Source of the DNA: Ephydatia muelleri
Lineage: Eukaryota > Porifera > Demospongiae > Spongillida > Spongillidae
Direction: 5' to 3'
Assembly: GCA_013339895.1 (NCBI GenBank)
Contig: JABACO010000004.1
Coordinates: 2,368,379 to 2,432,378, forward strand
Length of the DNA: 64,000 nucleotides
The notes below the pieces were generated by a model. It was not told the DNA's origin. It worked only from the letters and a program-made list of their open reading frames with translations, and did not search any database. The position numbers and the translations under genes were made by a program. Below, piece after piece: positions 33,178-44,278 of this stretch. Numbering within the stretch: the stretch's first letter is position 1; every line of letters begins with the position of its first letter.

Positions 33178-33800
33178 TGAAGGAATGTAGAAAGTGTTGA
33201 CTGTTCACATGTAGAAACTACTCGACTGTCGTTTAGCTTGCGAATTAGTGGTGTGGTGCCATATTTTTAAAGAATCGAATGTGTATCAATGTACCCACTA
33301 AATATGGGCCGATCAAGGTCTGGTTACTAAATTAAAATTAAAATGTATCTAATTTATCGACACAGTTCTAAAGTAATCACGCGACCTCAAAAAGCTCAAC
33401 ACATGGAAACATGGAGCCGACGCCGACGAACAGGTTAGTTTTTGAAAAGTCGGAGGAAGGATTGAAGCTAGTGATAGGATTATAGACTTTATGTTTCTCA
33501 TAGAAGCAAGCGTGCACATTTTAGCAGTAAGGGTCTATATACTGTTCGTACGTGGTTTGTTTTTCAATGGTTGTTTCATTTTAAGCGGTGCATATTATGG
33601 GAGCGATGTTCTAAACCATTTGAACATTGCATGCGCGCACATGTTACACCACAACGCTCTCCGGTTGACGAGGGAAGGGAGGGGACACAAGATGCATAGG
33701 GGTAAAGTTACCTTTTACATGTGTGCATGTACCAGCGGGACGCGTCATACCATCTACATGCAAGGTGGCATGGTTGACGACACTGTTTTCGCGTAGGCCT
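33178..33800. promoter_or_regulatory. Repeated promoter-like block with ATGGAAACATGG exon, unit A
   Basis: 33,178-33,440 recurs at 57,238-57,490 and, degraded, at 48,058-48,345. It includes tcacgcgacctcaaaaagct, then atggaaacatggagccgacg and a GTTAGT donor near 33,434. A related block lies at 18,700-18,790. A plus frame at 33,491-33,796 is conserved in unit B (57,538-57,843) but shows no known motif; it is probably intron or flank. Confidence 0.35.
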
Positions 33801-34499
33801 ATGTGATTGGTCGGGCAACGCTGTCACCATAACAGCAAAACCAAAATAAACGCGACGAATCAACGCTGTATTAGTTTCGGGGCCTAACCCATGTACGCGA
33901 TAAATAACAATACTCACTAATTTAATATGGCATGTGAATTTGCGTAGCTGCATGTGCATGCATGTATCAAGTGGGTTCGTTCTTAAGGCCAGTCTATGAT
34001 CATGTGACTGTAGGCCAGCACAGTCCAATATCACGTGCGCTCACACCACTACGTCATACATTAAATGAAGTTCCTAAACATGTACCCTTTTATTCTTCAA
34101 AGGAAGGACCCTCCTGCTCTCAAAGCTTTGAACGCTCTGGTTTCCTAACCAAATGGTGGCTATGGGCACTTCAGCTGATTGATTGACTGTAACCTGATCT
34201 ATTGATCTTGCAACCGTAACAGGCTAGAAGAAGAGATTCGTTTTCCCTCATCAAGCCAAGGGGGGACGCTGTTAAATTTGCAAGTGAATTTGGGTGTACA
34301 TCTGAAGGTTATATATGTTACAATGTTCTCTGTTAATTGATCATCTTGTTGCCATGGCTCTACAGACTCAGCCTCGGGTTCTTGTCCAGTTCTGTACTGT
34401 CAGCTGGCCCGTTCTTAGAGGGTTTCAGAAACTCTCTGTTTCTATGGAGCACATTACCCTCTACATTAAACACATAGGACCAACCGGATACCTTATCTG

Positions 34500-36300
34500 T
34501 ACAGGGGACTGGTTCTGCTGGGCCTTCTTAGCTTGACATCCTTAACCAGAACTGGTTCGCTAACTTGTAACGGGGGTAGAATCTTTCCATGGCTGTGTTG
34601 GTGTTCTTGTATGTGATGCTTTCTTCTCCCAAACCTTTGCCGCTAGACAGGGCTCTAACTTCGTCGCTTTCATTCAGGGGAACCACACTTCTAGTTCTCC
34701 TTCCAAACAACCGCTGACATGGACTTGTGCCTTAATCTACTGCTGCCACTCTAGTATGACTAGTATCCTGACTCCTTTTCAACAGTCTCTTGGCAATCTT
34801 CACAGCAGCTTCCGCTTTGCCATCTGACCGACTATGATTCGGTGCAGACACTGAGTGAGCAAACTCCCATGGCTTAGCAAATTCATATGACAGCAACTGT
34901 GGTCCTCCATCAGTGTGTACCACCTCTGGAATACCATGTCAGGCAAATTGTTCCTTGCAAACGTTAATAACAGCTGAGGTCAGAGTGAGGAAGTTTTGAC
35001 ATTTAGAAGAAATATGTTAGATAATTCACCTCGATGAAGTATTCTTCTTTGCTGCGAAATAAATTCATTCCACTTTTGCACCTGCGATGTTTTGGTATAT
35101 CGTGGGCTAGGTGTTTTTCTTTATGCTGTGCTGGAGCATCTTTCTCACAGCTTCAGCACGCTTTGATAACCTTGAGTCATGTTGGGCCAGTACACAGCAT
35201 CCTTGGCTCTGTGATGGGTTGATTCTCAGCCCACATGGCTAGTGTGAAGTCTCTGAAGATAATCTGCTCTTTCCCAGCGACTGTGGCACTACTACTTGTT
35301 CCCATTTGTAGAGGACACCATCTTGGTACACTAGTCATTCCTTAAAATTCCAGTATTTTGTGCCTGTGCGGGCACATCTTTCACCTGGTTTGGCCACCCC
35401 TGCACGAGAACCACTTTTTGTTCTTCATCATCCACTGCTGCCTTCTGAACCTCCACCAACCTCTGATCCCTTACATGCACAGCATCCTTACACTGTGCAT
35501 GTAAGGGATCAGCTTATCCTCTTCTGTAGCCCATGATAGGGCATCTGCTACTATCTGCTCTTACCCAGTGATTTATGACACAACCAAATTGTACCTCTGT
35601 AGGGGACAGCAACATTTGCTGTAGCCATTGTGGCGCTGCCAAAATGGACTACTTGTTAATGTCTTCCAGCAGTTTGTTATCGGTTTCCACAGCTGTTCTC
35701 TTTCCATATATATATATATCGATCAATTACAGGCAAACACAATAGTGAGATCTATGGCTACATAATGTTTTTTGCTGTTGCTAAGAGACCTTGATACCGA
35801 CATAATTGGGCAACCGTCTTGTAAGCAGTTTGCACTCAAAACATCGGAGCTAGTACAGTGTATCACAATGTATGGTCGTTGGCTTATTTACATCGTAATA
35901 CACTAGCAGGAGTTCACTCGTGATGAACTTCTTGACCCAATCAAAACATGTCTGCTCTAACTCACCACAGTTCCATTTGACGTTGGCTTCCTCAATGGCT
36001 CAGTTGCCTGCGAGAGATTTGGAACAAATTTGACCAAACAGTTACACATTTGGTTGTCGCAATGTCTGTGACATTACTTATTTCAGGCGTTTGATCTTCA
36101 GAACGAGCATGTCATAGAACTATCAATGAAATATTCTGTGCATGTACTTTCTGATTTAACTTTTAAAGCTAAATTATCATATTGATTCACATCACATGCA
36201 CATTCATAGTACAACTTGCAACTATATGCAGGTTGAGTTGACACTTATGAGCATTCTCACGGGTTCCCAGTCCATGGTCATCCATTCTTCTTCGTTGACC
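34500..36300 (-). mobile_element. Ty3/gypsy pol fossil, unit A
   Basis: Minus-strand pieces of integrase (about 34,930-34,735, HTDGGPQLLSYEFAKPWEFA), its C-terminal side (34,710-34,530, MFGRRTRSVVPLNE), the zinc-binding side (about 35,350-35,050), and upstream RNase H/reverse-transcriptase-side remains to about 36,300. A 48-bp palindrome lies inside at 35,465-35,514. The same fossil sits at 58,500-60,300 in unit B, so insertion predates the segmental duplication. It is broken in many places and old. Confidence 0.7.
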
Positions 36301-36831
36301 ATAACATTTTTTGGTGGTCCATGGTTATTACCTCATTATGGGATCGATTTGCGAAAACGGAGCTAACGCAATTTTCAATTTTAAATATTCTTGACGTCTG
36401 AAATGTCCTCTATACAGTGCTTCTTAAAGTTCTGAATTTTAAATTGGCCATACATTTCAACGAAAGTGTTACCGTAGAATACCAGATACCAGATATAACG
36501 TCCCTCCCTCCGCCCCTTATGTGAGACCCTAAAATAAAAAGGCATGTTTTGAAACAAGCGTATCTCCAAAACCCGTCACGCCACCACGTACCTTTTTCAA
36601 ACTCAAATTGTGGTACCACTTCTGACAGGTGAAATCAATACATTACCACTTATGTGCCTACAGTCAATGGTTTTTACTTGCATGAGGCCCTGCCCATTGG
36701 TGACTATAAAGTAACACACATTCATCTGGTCCATGACAATACCTTTCTTGATTCTGTACTGCAATAATATACAAACAATTCAAGTGCTTCATTTAAAATT
36801 AATAGACTACTTCATTACCAACAGTGTAGCT
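36300..36831. promoter_or_regulatory. 5' flank and putative promoter of TRIM-NHL C3
   Basis: 36,340-36,640 is a repeat-like flank shared with 60,371-60,655 upstream of C4, starting tgggatcgatttgcg. 36,642-36,664 is shared with C1 (2,304-2,327). A TATA-like ctataaag at 36,702 lies about 125 bp upstream of the chosen ATG. An in-frame upstream ATG at 36,733 would add 33 hydrophobic residues not shared with C4, so I do not use it. Confidence 0.4.
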
Positions 36832-39021
36832 ATGGAGAAACCCTTTCCACACATTACCTGTGCTGTGTGCTCCAAGCCCTACAACGATCCAAGAATTCTA
36901 CCATGTTTGCACTCCTACTGTCTACAATGTCTCCATCATGAGATAGAGAAAAGTGGTTCCCAACAAATGTTCCAATGTCCCATCTGTGAACGAAACACCA
37001 GCATCCCAGTGGGAGGGGCCAGTGTTCTCCCTCAGAACTTCCATCTTGGATTTGAAGTAGAGGTAGCAGGGTACATGTCCAAGATGGTGAACAACAGTGA
37101 TGTAGCATGTGACCACTGCATAGATGGGGGTAATGGTCCTGCAGTGGTGTTCTGTTGTACATGTCATCAGTTCCTATGCAAGGTGGCTTATGAGCACCAT
37201 AGAACTGATCGCCATCTCACCAAACACAATATGGTTGGACTAGACCAGGAGGGAGCCAGACAGCTGCATACCACCATGAAGCCAAGAGATCATTACTGCT
37301 CTCAGCCTAACCACGATGGAAATAAGAATTTTTATTGTGAGACTTGTAGCTTGCTGGTATGCCGTGACTGCACTACAGCTACCCACAAAACCCACACTGT
37401 GAAGGAAATATCCACAGTAGCAAAGACCCATCAAATAGAAATCACAGGAGCACTTGAAGATGCAAGAGAGGTAGTGACAAAGCTGACTGGAGCCATGGAT
37501 GAAAATAACAGGATGATTGAACAAGTGGAGATCTCCAAAAGAAATGCTTCATTGGCCATCAACCAAGCCTTTGAAACACTCCAACAAACATTGGAAGAAA
37601 GGAAAAAGACACTATTGTCAGAGTTAGAGACCATTTCACTGTCCAGGACAACAGCTCTGACCCTCCAGAAGGAACAGTTTGAGAAGATGGTTGGAGACAT
37701 TGGTCACTACACTGATATGGCATCCCAGATCCTGCAGACCCACACTGACCATGAGATTGTAGCACTGGGAGGACTCATACCCACTGAACTGCAGGCCACC
37801 CTCAAGAGGGTCCAGACCATTTCCCTCACTCCAAACCAACATAGCAACATAACTGTGTCTGTGCAAACAGATGATCTTACACGACAACTGTTGAAATTAG
37901 GAAATTTGTTTGAGTTTTATTTTTCTCCATCTTCAAGCACTTGGATGTCCACATCAGTAGCCAGGGTGGGGGCCAGGTACCATGTTAAGGTACAAAGCAA
38001 GACCTCAAAGGGGGAGGAGTACCCACATGGTGGTGTAGAGGTGAAGGGTGAGATGAGGTCCAAGACCCATAATGGAGCAGTTGTGTATGGAGAGGTGGAG
38101 GACCACAGGGATGGTACCTACACCATCACCCTCACCCCTCAAACTGCTGGTCCTCACCAGCTCCTCATCACAATGGATGGTCAGCATGTACAGAATAGTC
38201 CTAATGACCTTGATGTGAGGCCTAAACGTGACTACCGTATCTTATGTAATGCCCAACAAGTGATCCAGTGTAATGGGCCTAGATGTGTAGCCATCCATGA
38301 CAATGGAGACATCTATGTAGGGAGCCATGATGGCTGCATTTATGTGTTTGATCAAACAGGTCAAATGAAGAATACCATAGGTAGTAGTGGAAGTGGTGAT
38401 GGTCAGTTCTCTCATCCATCTGGTATATCCATCAAGGGAGATGTGTTGTATGTTGCTGATACATATAAACATCGTGTACAGAAGCTGACATCAAGTGGAA
38501 AGTTCCTTCATAAGTTTGGTCAGCAGGGATCAGGTCAGGGACAGTTCAATTTGCCATGGGGTGTCATCATTGACTCCAACAACAAACTGATTGTCTCTAA
38601 CAATTATAACCAGAGGATACAAATATTCAATGAAAATGGTGTTTGGTTATTAACCATAGATGGTAAAGGTTCAGGCAATCATAGTTTTCAGTCTCCATGG
38701 GGTCTTGCCTTGGACCCTCAGGGAAACATTCATGTTGCAGCATATGCTTCAAACACTATCCAAGTGTTTACCAGAGAAGGTGTCTATGTCAGGATGTATG
38801 GTGATCCTAAAGGTCCCAGTGGAATAGCCATTGATGATGAAGGTTACAGCTTTGTCAGTGAGAGGGATGGCCATTGTCTCTCCATCTATGATCCTGAAGG
38901 GAACAAGATCCACACAGTGGGGAATCTGAACTATCCCTGGGGTACTGCACTAGATCCCAGAGATGGCAGTGTGTTCATTGCTAATAGGGGTGCTGACACT
39001 GTATTGAAGTATTGTGTTTGA
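36832..39021 (+). CDS. TRIM-NHL E3 ubiquitin ligase-like protein, copy C3 (intact)
   Basis: A single-exon gene of 729 residues starting MEKPFPHITC with a good start context (G at -3 and +4). The RING finger is C3HC4 with C10, C13, C25, H27, C30, C33, C49 and C52. B-box 1 lies at about 90-133, B-box 2 at 156-188 (C156, H161, C169, C172, C177, C180, H185, H188), the coiled coil at about 190-345, a filamin repeat at about 364-465 and a six-bladed NHL propeller at about 470-729. This is the TRIM2/3/71 architecture: RING recruits E2 enzymes, the coiled coil dimerises, and the NHL propeller binds RNA or protein. Compared with C1, C2 and C4, differences cluster at G482/R484, 499-501, H528/S530, 544-546, L574/W576, 590-593, 621/623, 638-641, 661/663, 678-681, Y701/W703 and 718-722, equivalent positions in each blade. 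Target unknown. Confidence 0.95.
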   Translation: MEKPFPHITCAVCSKPYNDPRILPCLHSYCLQCLHHEIEKSGSQQMFQCPICERNTSIPVGGASVLPQNFHLGFEVEVAGYMSKMVNNSDVACDHCIDGGNGPAVVFCCTCHQFLCKVAYEHHRTDRHLTKHNMVGLDQEGARQLHTTMKPRDHYCSQPNHDGNKNFYCETCSLLVCRDCTTATHKTHTVKEISTVAKTHQIEITGALEDAREVVTKLTGAMDENNRMIEQVEISKRNASLAINQAFETLQQTLEERKKTLLSELETISLSRTTALTLQKEQFEKMVGDIGHYTDMASQILQTHTDHEIVALGGLIPTELQATLKRVQTISLTPNQHSNITVSVQTDDLTRQLLKLGNLFEFYFSPSSSTWMSTSVARVGARYHVKVQSKTSKGEEYPHGGVEVKGEMRSKTHNGAVVYGEVEDHRDGTYTITLTPQTAGPHQLLITMDGQHVQNSPNDLDVRPKRDYRILCNAQQVIQCNGPRCVAIHDNGDIYVGSHDGCIYVFDQTGQMKNTIGSSGSGDGQFSHPSGISIKGDVLYVADTYKHRVQKLTSSGKFLHKFGQQGSGQGQFNLPWGVIIDSNNKLIVSNNYNQRIQIFNENGVWLLTIDGKGSGNHSFQSPWGLALDPQGNIHVAAYASNTIQVFTREGVYVRMYGDPKGPSGIAIDDEGYSFVSERDGHCLSIYDPEGNKIHTVGNLNYPWGTALDPRDGSVFIANRGADTVLKYCV

Positions 39022-39326
39022 AAAGTGAATGTGATGTAATGTGCATTACTGTGATACTCGTAGAACATTTTCAAGTGGATGTGATGTAAATATGTGAACA
39101 TGATTGGTATTAAAGTTTATATGGTCAACCATGACAAGAATTTATTTGCAGCTGTCATGATGCCTGTCAGTTGCAGTATTAATTGAATGATATGAATAGA
39201 TGTATGGGATCGTTTCTGAAAAAGGGAAAGTAGCGCACACATTATAACATTTCTACTATGCAATAGAAATGTAACACTTGCATTGAAATGTATGGCCACT
39301 TCAAATAAGAAGACTTACAACTCCAT
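39022..39326. other. 3' flank of TRIM-NHL C3
   Basis: Resembles the C1 3' flank (4,120-4,400), with an ATTAAA motif near 39,108 and a MITE relic from about 39,203. It is cut at about 39,326 (acaactccatg), where NHL-coding sequence of another copy begins. Confidence 0.7.
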
Positions 39327-39484
39327 GGGGTGGCAATCGTCTCTCCATCTATGATCCTGATGGGAACAATATCCACGCAGTTGGGAATCTGATGAAACTC
39401 TGGGGTACTGCACTAGATCCCAGAGATGGCAGTGTGTTCATTGCTAAGTATAGTGCTGACACTGTATTGAAGTATTGTGTTTGA
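39327..39484 (+). pseudogene. TRIM-NHL copy C5, last NHL blade only
   Basis: About 50 codons of the NHL C-terminus: GNRLSIYDPDGNNIHAVGNL, MKLWGTALDPRDGSVFIAKY, SADTVLKYCV, then TGA. The preceding domains are missing, and it is fused directly to the C3 3' flank. Its loop sequence (AKYSADT) equals that of C4 and its 3' flank is of the C2/C4 type. This is a recombination scar at the junction between unit A plus C3 and unit B. Confidence 0.9.
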
Positions 39485-40926
39485 AAATGTACTACTATTG
39501 TAGAATATTTCCAAGTCATATTATGTAAGCTTCTGGTTATATTAAAATTTAAATGTTCAACAGTATTGAGAAATGTGAAGCAAATGAGACGTAACGCTTA
39601 CATTGAAATATATGGGTACAGCGCCATAATACAACTCTGTGACAGATAGTCTGTGTATGAATTGTTGTGTTAAGGTCACTTGAGACCTTCACAATTTATT
39701 TGAAAAACTGATGGTTAAGGTCCCTTTTATCTTCCATTATCCCATATAGAAAATTACATTCAAATGATACTGACTGACAGGCAACATAGCAGCTGTTGTT
39801 GTGGAAATTATGTTAGGTCCAATTTGACTGCAACAATCCCATATAGTTTTCCTCCATATGTGGAATTGATGTCTCAACCAAGATGGGGATTGAAGTGAAA
39901 ACATTTAACTTTAGTGTTATCCTGTGAATTCCATGTACATGTACACTTGTTATGCAATGACTCTGGCTTTTCATGATGAAGACAATATGGAGTATATAGT
40001 GAGGGTAGGTAGTGAGATGGGCTTGGGCCAGGAGTACCCTCCAGCCAGATTCTAAACCTCCCTATGTCCTAGAGGAAGCAGCAGTTGGTGCTGCACATTG
40101 AGCACTACTTTGAGCTGATGGGGGGAGGTTTGGTGAAGATGGCATGTGGGTTGTGTACTTGAATTTGTGGGTCTGGAGCTCAATATCATGTCCAATCAAG
40201 CTTGGAGCTGTGCATACATGGTAGTGCGCATATGCTACTGGTCCCCAGCCTATACCATCAACATGGGTTGCCCCTGTGGGTGTGTGCAGTCCTAACAGGT
40301 GTCATGTGATAAGAATGTTCATTTGTCATCAAGCCAACTGGTGTGGTGCTTTAAATAGAAGCTTAGTGAAGATGAATCTGAACCTGCGTCAGCAGGTTCA
40401 ATATAGGATTGATTGAGGAATGATGAATGTCATTAGAAATTTTAAATCGCGTCGGGAGGGTCAACGGAGAAACGGATCACTTATCTCGTTGCAGCAATCG
40501 AACGACAACACCAAGATCTACGTTTTCATGCTAGTTTCATGTCATTAAACTATGCGCTTCCAGACAAACAAAGAACCTGCTTCTCGTGCCCATTCCCCAA
40601 AAAATTGTTCGTCGTCGTCGTCGTCGTCTTCTTCCTTAGGAAGGTATAACTCGAGCTACGAACGGTTTTAAAGAACGACAATAGTACCAATCTCTTCAGA
40701 ATTTACCGGCACGTTATCCTAGCATGTCATTTGGACACATATCACATCTAGAAAGAAACTACAGCGAGAAATACCTTGTTTGGTTGCAAGTTCTATGGCC
40801 ATCTAGAAGTTTTTAATAAAATGTATAATTTTAGGGAGTATAAATACTCCAACAGGCAATTTATTTGGTGTTCCTATCGCAGTTTAGTCGTTACTTACTT
40901 TGGCTAGTGAAGTTGTTTATCTAAAA

Positions 40927-43868
40927 ATGCCTTCGCGTAATCAAAAGAAGAGATCTAAGCAACGAGCGGAATACCTCCAAAAACGAGAAGATATTTTGTC
41001 ACAAGAGAACAAGGCTAAAGCCCGAGCGCGCTACAAGGCTGACCCTGAAAAGAAGAAGGCCTCTGTACGCGACACCTACAAGGCCGACCCAGAAAAGAAG
41101 AGGGCCTCTGTACGCGACACCTACAACGCAAATGCTGTATCTAAGCGTGCTGCTAAAAGGCAGCGATATCAAGAGGGCGTCGAGGAGAACCGTGCTGCTA
41201 AAAGGCAGCGATATCAAGAGGGCGTCAAGGAGAACCGTGCTGCTAAAAGGCAGCGATATCAAGAGGGCGTCGAGGAGAACCGTGCTGCTAAAAGGCAGCG
41301 ATATCAAGAGGGCGTCGAGGAGAACCGTGCTGCTAAAAGGCAGCGATATCAAGAGGGCGTCGAGGAGAACCGTGCTGCTAAAAGGCAGCGATATCAAGAG
41401 GACGTCGAGGAGAACCGTGCTGCTAAAAGGCGGATATACAGGGGCAATTCAGCTACCATTAAGGCAGCTAAAAGGAGTCGGTATTGGAAGGGTCGTAGAA
41501 CTACCACTACCACCCAAAGGTATGTTATAAATAGCATGCTGTATGTAGCATTTAAAGTCTAAGGGCTGCTTTCTTACGTGCTAATGTAAGTTGCTCATGG
41601 CTTCCTGTCATGCACACATTAACACATTTCTTTGTACGCTTGCATGCATATTATCAGGTGTACAGTAAGGCTTCCCAGTTCCCTGGTAAAGGTTATTTGT
41701 GCATACATTGTCATTAGTTATCTGATGTTGAAAGAAAGGACTACACACGTGTGTATAGTACAAGTCAGTCATGCGCATCCACCCCTTGCTGCAGCTGTGT
41801 TTAATTGTTATCAGATGTACAGTAAGGCTTCCCACAAGTAAAAGTTCCCCCATGTACATGTAAAGGGTCAATCTTTGTTGTTTTAAAGGTCCACTACACG
41901 TGTGTACAGAAGTGTTACCCAAAATTGAGTTGCATGAAAATGAAATAATTCATGTAATGCGCGATTGGTGAAATGTTTTGATGCATGTATAAGGCATAAT
42001 GTATGGTAAAATAAAAGTACTGCAACCCTATCTTCTCCCATATAGTTACTCCCTGTTTGAGCCCAACTCTCACACACTAGCAGAGTATGGAGTGAGGCTT
42101 GAAAAAGCAATTCTTAGGGATAGTGAGCTTCTGAGTGAAGTAAACAATGCTTTTTGCAATAGCCATCCATTGCTAGCTCAAAAGGTTGTTACAAGATCTG
42201 CCCGTGCAGCAGTAAGTAAGATTAGTGCAGATGCATTACTTGCTAAAGCACTCAGTGTACGAAGATCACAGGCAGGGTCACTGCTAAATACTATCCGTAA
42301 GGTTAATGCAAAGAAGTTGCAAGAGAGTGATATTTTAGTCGGGCATAGGTTTCATACTGCTGGGGCTGAACCTTACTTCTTTGGTAATTTGTACACTCAC
42401 ACAAAACAGCATGGAGCCATTCCAGTAGACCTCAATGGTAGGTGTGTAATGGCAGAGGAGATAAAGGACAGGGATAAGGTCACCATGCGCCCTTTGAAAT
42501 GGAAATGTACAAATGAGTGTCGCAAGCTCACTAGTGAAGAAGTAGCAATAGTGTTAAAAACAAATTCATTGTTCCAAAAGTCCATTGAAGACCTCAGAGC
42601 TGGGCTTGATGCTCTTGATTCAGGGTGTGGTCATGTTCATTATGATGTCACTTTGAAATCACATTCTGGGTTTATTGATCAGCTTGGGCATCCTATTTAT
42701 TGTGAGCTTCCAGAATGCTCTAGTCCATTGCAAATTATTAGGGCAGCTATGCCTCACTTTCCTGCATTAAGGACTTTCACTAGGCTACTTTATAAAGCTC
42801 GCAAATGTCACATGACCATTTTGGCTATTGATTCAGCACTCGCTAGTGGGAATATTGAAGAGCTTATACCATTTATGGGCATGAAGGACAATTTGTCCGA
42901 TTTGTTTAGTGAGGATGGAGTTGAGTATGCCGTAGTTAGTGAAGACCATTCATCATCTGGTCTAGGCTGCATTGAGAGAGACTTGAAAGTTACGCATGCT
43001 GACCTTATAGCTGAGCTACATCATCCCGAAAAGAAGAAGGCCTCTGTACGCGACAGCTACAACGCAGATATTGAATCTAAGCAATCTGCTAAAAGGCAGC
43101 GATATCAAGAGGACGTCGAGGAGAACCGCGCTGCTAAAAGGCAGGAATACGAGGACAATTCAGATGCCATTAAGGCATCTGAAAGGAATCGGTATTGGAA
43201 TGACCCCGCTGTCCGATTGGCTAAACGTGCTGCCGAGAGGAAGCGGTTTCGCATGGGTCACCGAACTACCACTACCACCCAAAGGTATGTCATGGCATGT
43301 TGTATTGCACTAGCATTAAAAAGCTATAGGAAGATGTGCATGCAACATGTGTACAGCAATATGTGTACAGCACGCATGTAAGGGATCTGCACAAAACCAT
43401 TCACTTCACATGTAAAGCATGCATGGTGACTCAACTGTCCTTTGTGACCTGTCTATTGAATATTGGGGTGTCATCCTTAATCTGATGCACAAAAAGGCTT
43501 CCTTATCTGATGTAAAAAAAAGCTTTTGACACAATGTTTTGACTACAATCAGCAGCAGCGCTGCCCCGCCTACACCAGCAGTAGCAGTGCCCCCACCAGC
43601 AGCAGCAGCAGAGCTGCCCCCACCGCCACCAGCAGTAGCAGCAGAGCTGCCGCCACCAGCAGAGGCAGGAGCATTGCTACCTGCACCAGCCCCACCACCG
43701 GCACAAGCAGTATTGACACCAGTGCCCCCACCACCACTTCGCCTGCTGCTCCCCTGGCCGCTGCCACCACCACCCACATGGCTCCCATGGCCAGAACCAG
43801 GCCGCCGCGGCCATAGAAGAGGCTGGGGGAGACATAGAGGACAAGGCCGAACAGTAAATAACATTTAG
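40927..43868 (+). CDS. Three-exon gene with 15-residue KRQRY repeats in the Helitron-like element
   Basis: Exon 1 (40,927-41,519) starts MPSRNQKKRSKQRAEYLQKR and contains six copies of the 15-residue repeat RAAKRQRYQEGVEEN, after two ADPEKKKASVRDTYK-like repeats. Exon 2 (42,046-43,284) reads YSLFEPNSHTLAEYGVRLEK, then a stretch with C..C-like pairs (KCTNECRKLTSEEVAIVLKT), HYDV and HFPALRTFTRLLYKARKCHM, and ends with another KRQRY repeat block. Both exons end in the same TTTTTQ..GTATGT sequence. Exon 3 (about 43,553-43,868) is Pro/Ala-rich with an RGHRRGWGRHRGQGR tail. Splice phases match, giving about 715 residues. I recall similar basic repeats before Helitron-like domains in sponge proteins, but function is unknown. 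Confidence 0.5.
41146..41430. repeat. 45-bp coding tandem repeat, 6 copies
   Basis: Units of 45 bp beginning cgtgctgctaaaaggcagcg, almost identical at the nucleotide level, coding RAAKRQRYQEGVEEN. A diverged block of the same repeat lies at 43,070-43,150 near the end of exon 2. Confidence 0.95.
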
Positions 43869-43982
43869 AACTCCTATACATATAATTTCTATTATTAAAA
43901 TGTTAAACCTCCCTCCCTCCCTTTGAATATTAAAATCAATTTGTGACCACTTATAAAGACGCCAGAGGAAAAAACTAATGAA

Positions 43983-44278
43983 ACAAGTAAATAAAAACAT
44001 TCTCTAACGAGAAAGTTGTTGGTATATAGGATTGACCAATGGTGGTGTAAAAAGCACGGAAACAAGAGTGACAGAATTTTGACTGGAAAATTGAAATAGG
44101 CCTATATTTAGCACACTAACGTTGTAACAGTACATGCCTGAGTAATGGGCTAAATATAGGCCTATTTCAATTTTCCAGTCAAATTTCTGTCACTCTTGTT
44201 TCCGTGCTTTTTACACCACCATTGGTCAATCCTATATACCAACAACTTTCTCGCTAGAGAATGTTTTTATTTACTTGT
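43983..44278. mobile_element. Palindromic MITE, 296 bp, beside the Helitron-like 3' end
   Basis: Arms of about 130 bp, starting ACAAGTAAATAAAAACATTC and ending with its reverse complement, around a 37-bp loop (about 44,113-44,149). Flanked by GAA at 43,980-43,982 and 44,279-44,281, a 3-bp duplication judged against the unit A empty site (tgaaagtata). It lies four bases downstream of the Helitron-like terminus. Confidence 0.85.

Larger units (their letters stand above)
26379..36640. repeat. Tandem segmental duplication, unit A
   Basis: This block is repeated as unit B (39,484-60,650) in the same order and orientation: TRIM-NHL 3' flank, SOAT 3' exons, GT-rich tracts, GARS 3' exons, P-element N-terminal part, Ty3/gypsy fossil and TRIM-NHL 5' flank. 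Identity is very high over long stretches (for example 28,686-29,400 against 46,016-46,740). Unit A lacks 48,122-49,325, which includes a GARS exon, as well as the Helitron-like and gypsy/P insertions of unit B. The third occurrence of its first 560 bp (63,434-64,000) shows the array continues. Confidence 0.9.
40377..43978 (+). mobile_element. Helitron-like element, 3.6 kb
   Basis: The element begins TCTGAACC at 40,377 and ends CTAA at 43,978, inserted between A and T. Unit A has the intact site A|T at 27,317/27,318 (gatgaa|tgaaagtata). TC...CTRR ends, A|T insertion and no target duplication are Helitron hallmarks. A hairpin TGAACCTGC/GCAGGTTCA sits at the 5' end (40,379-40,400). I do not see the usual GC-rich hairpin just before the 3' CTAA, nor a Rep/helicase frame, so it would be non-autonomous. 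A TCG microsatellite lies at 40,609-40,628. Confidence 0.6.

Noticed and set aside
33491-33796. Plus-strand 101-codon frame conserved in unit B
   Set aside because: Conservation is explained by the recent segmental duplication and the peptide has no recognisable motif.
36733-36831. Upstream in-frame ATG of C3 (and 61,040 for C4) giving N-terminal extensions
   Set aside because: The extensions are unrelated between the two genes, while homology begins exactly at MEKPFPHITC, which has a good start context.
43526-43881. Three overlapping long frames on both strands in GC-rich sequence
   Set aside because: They come from one GCN-repeat tract; only the plus frame starting at about 43,553 fits the phase of the preceding exons, so the others are dropped.
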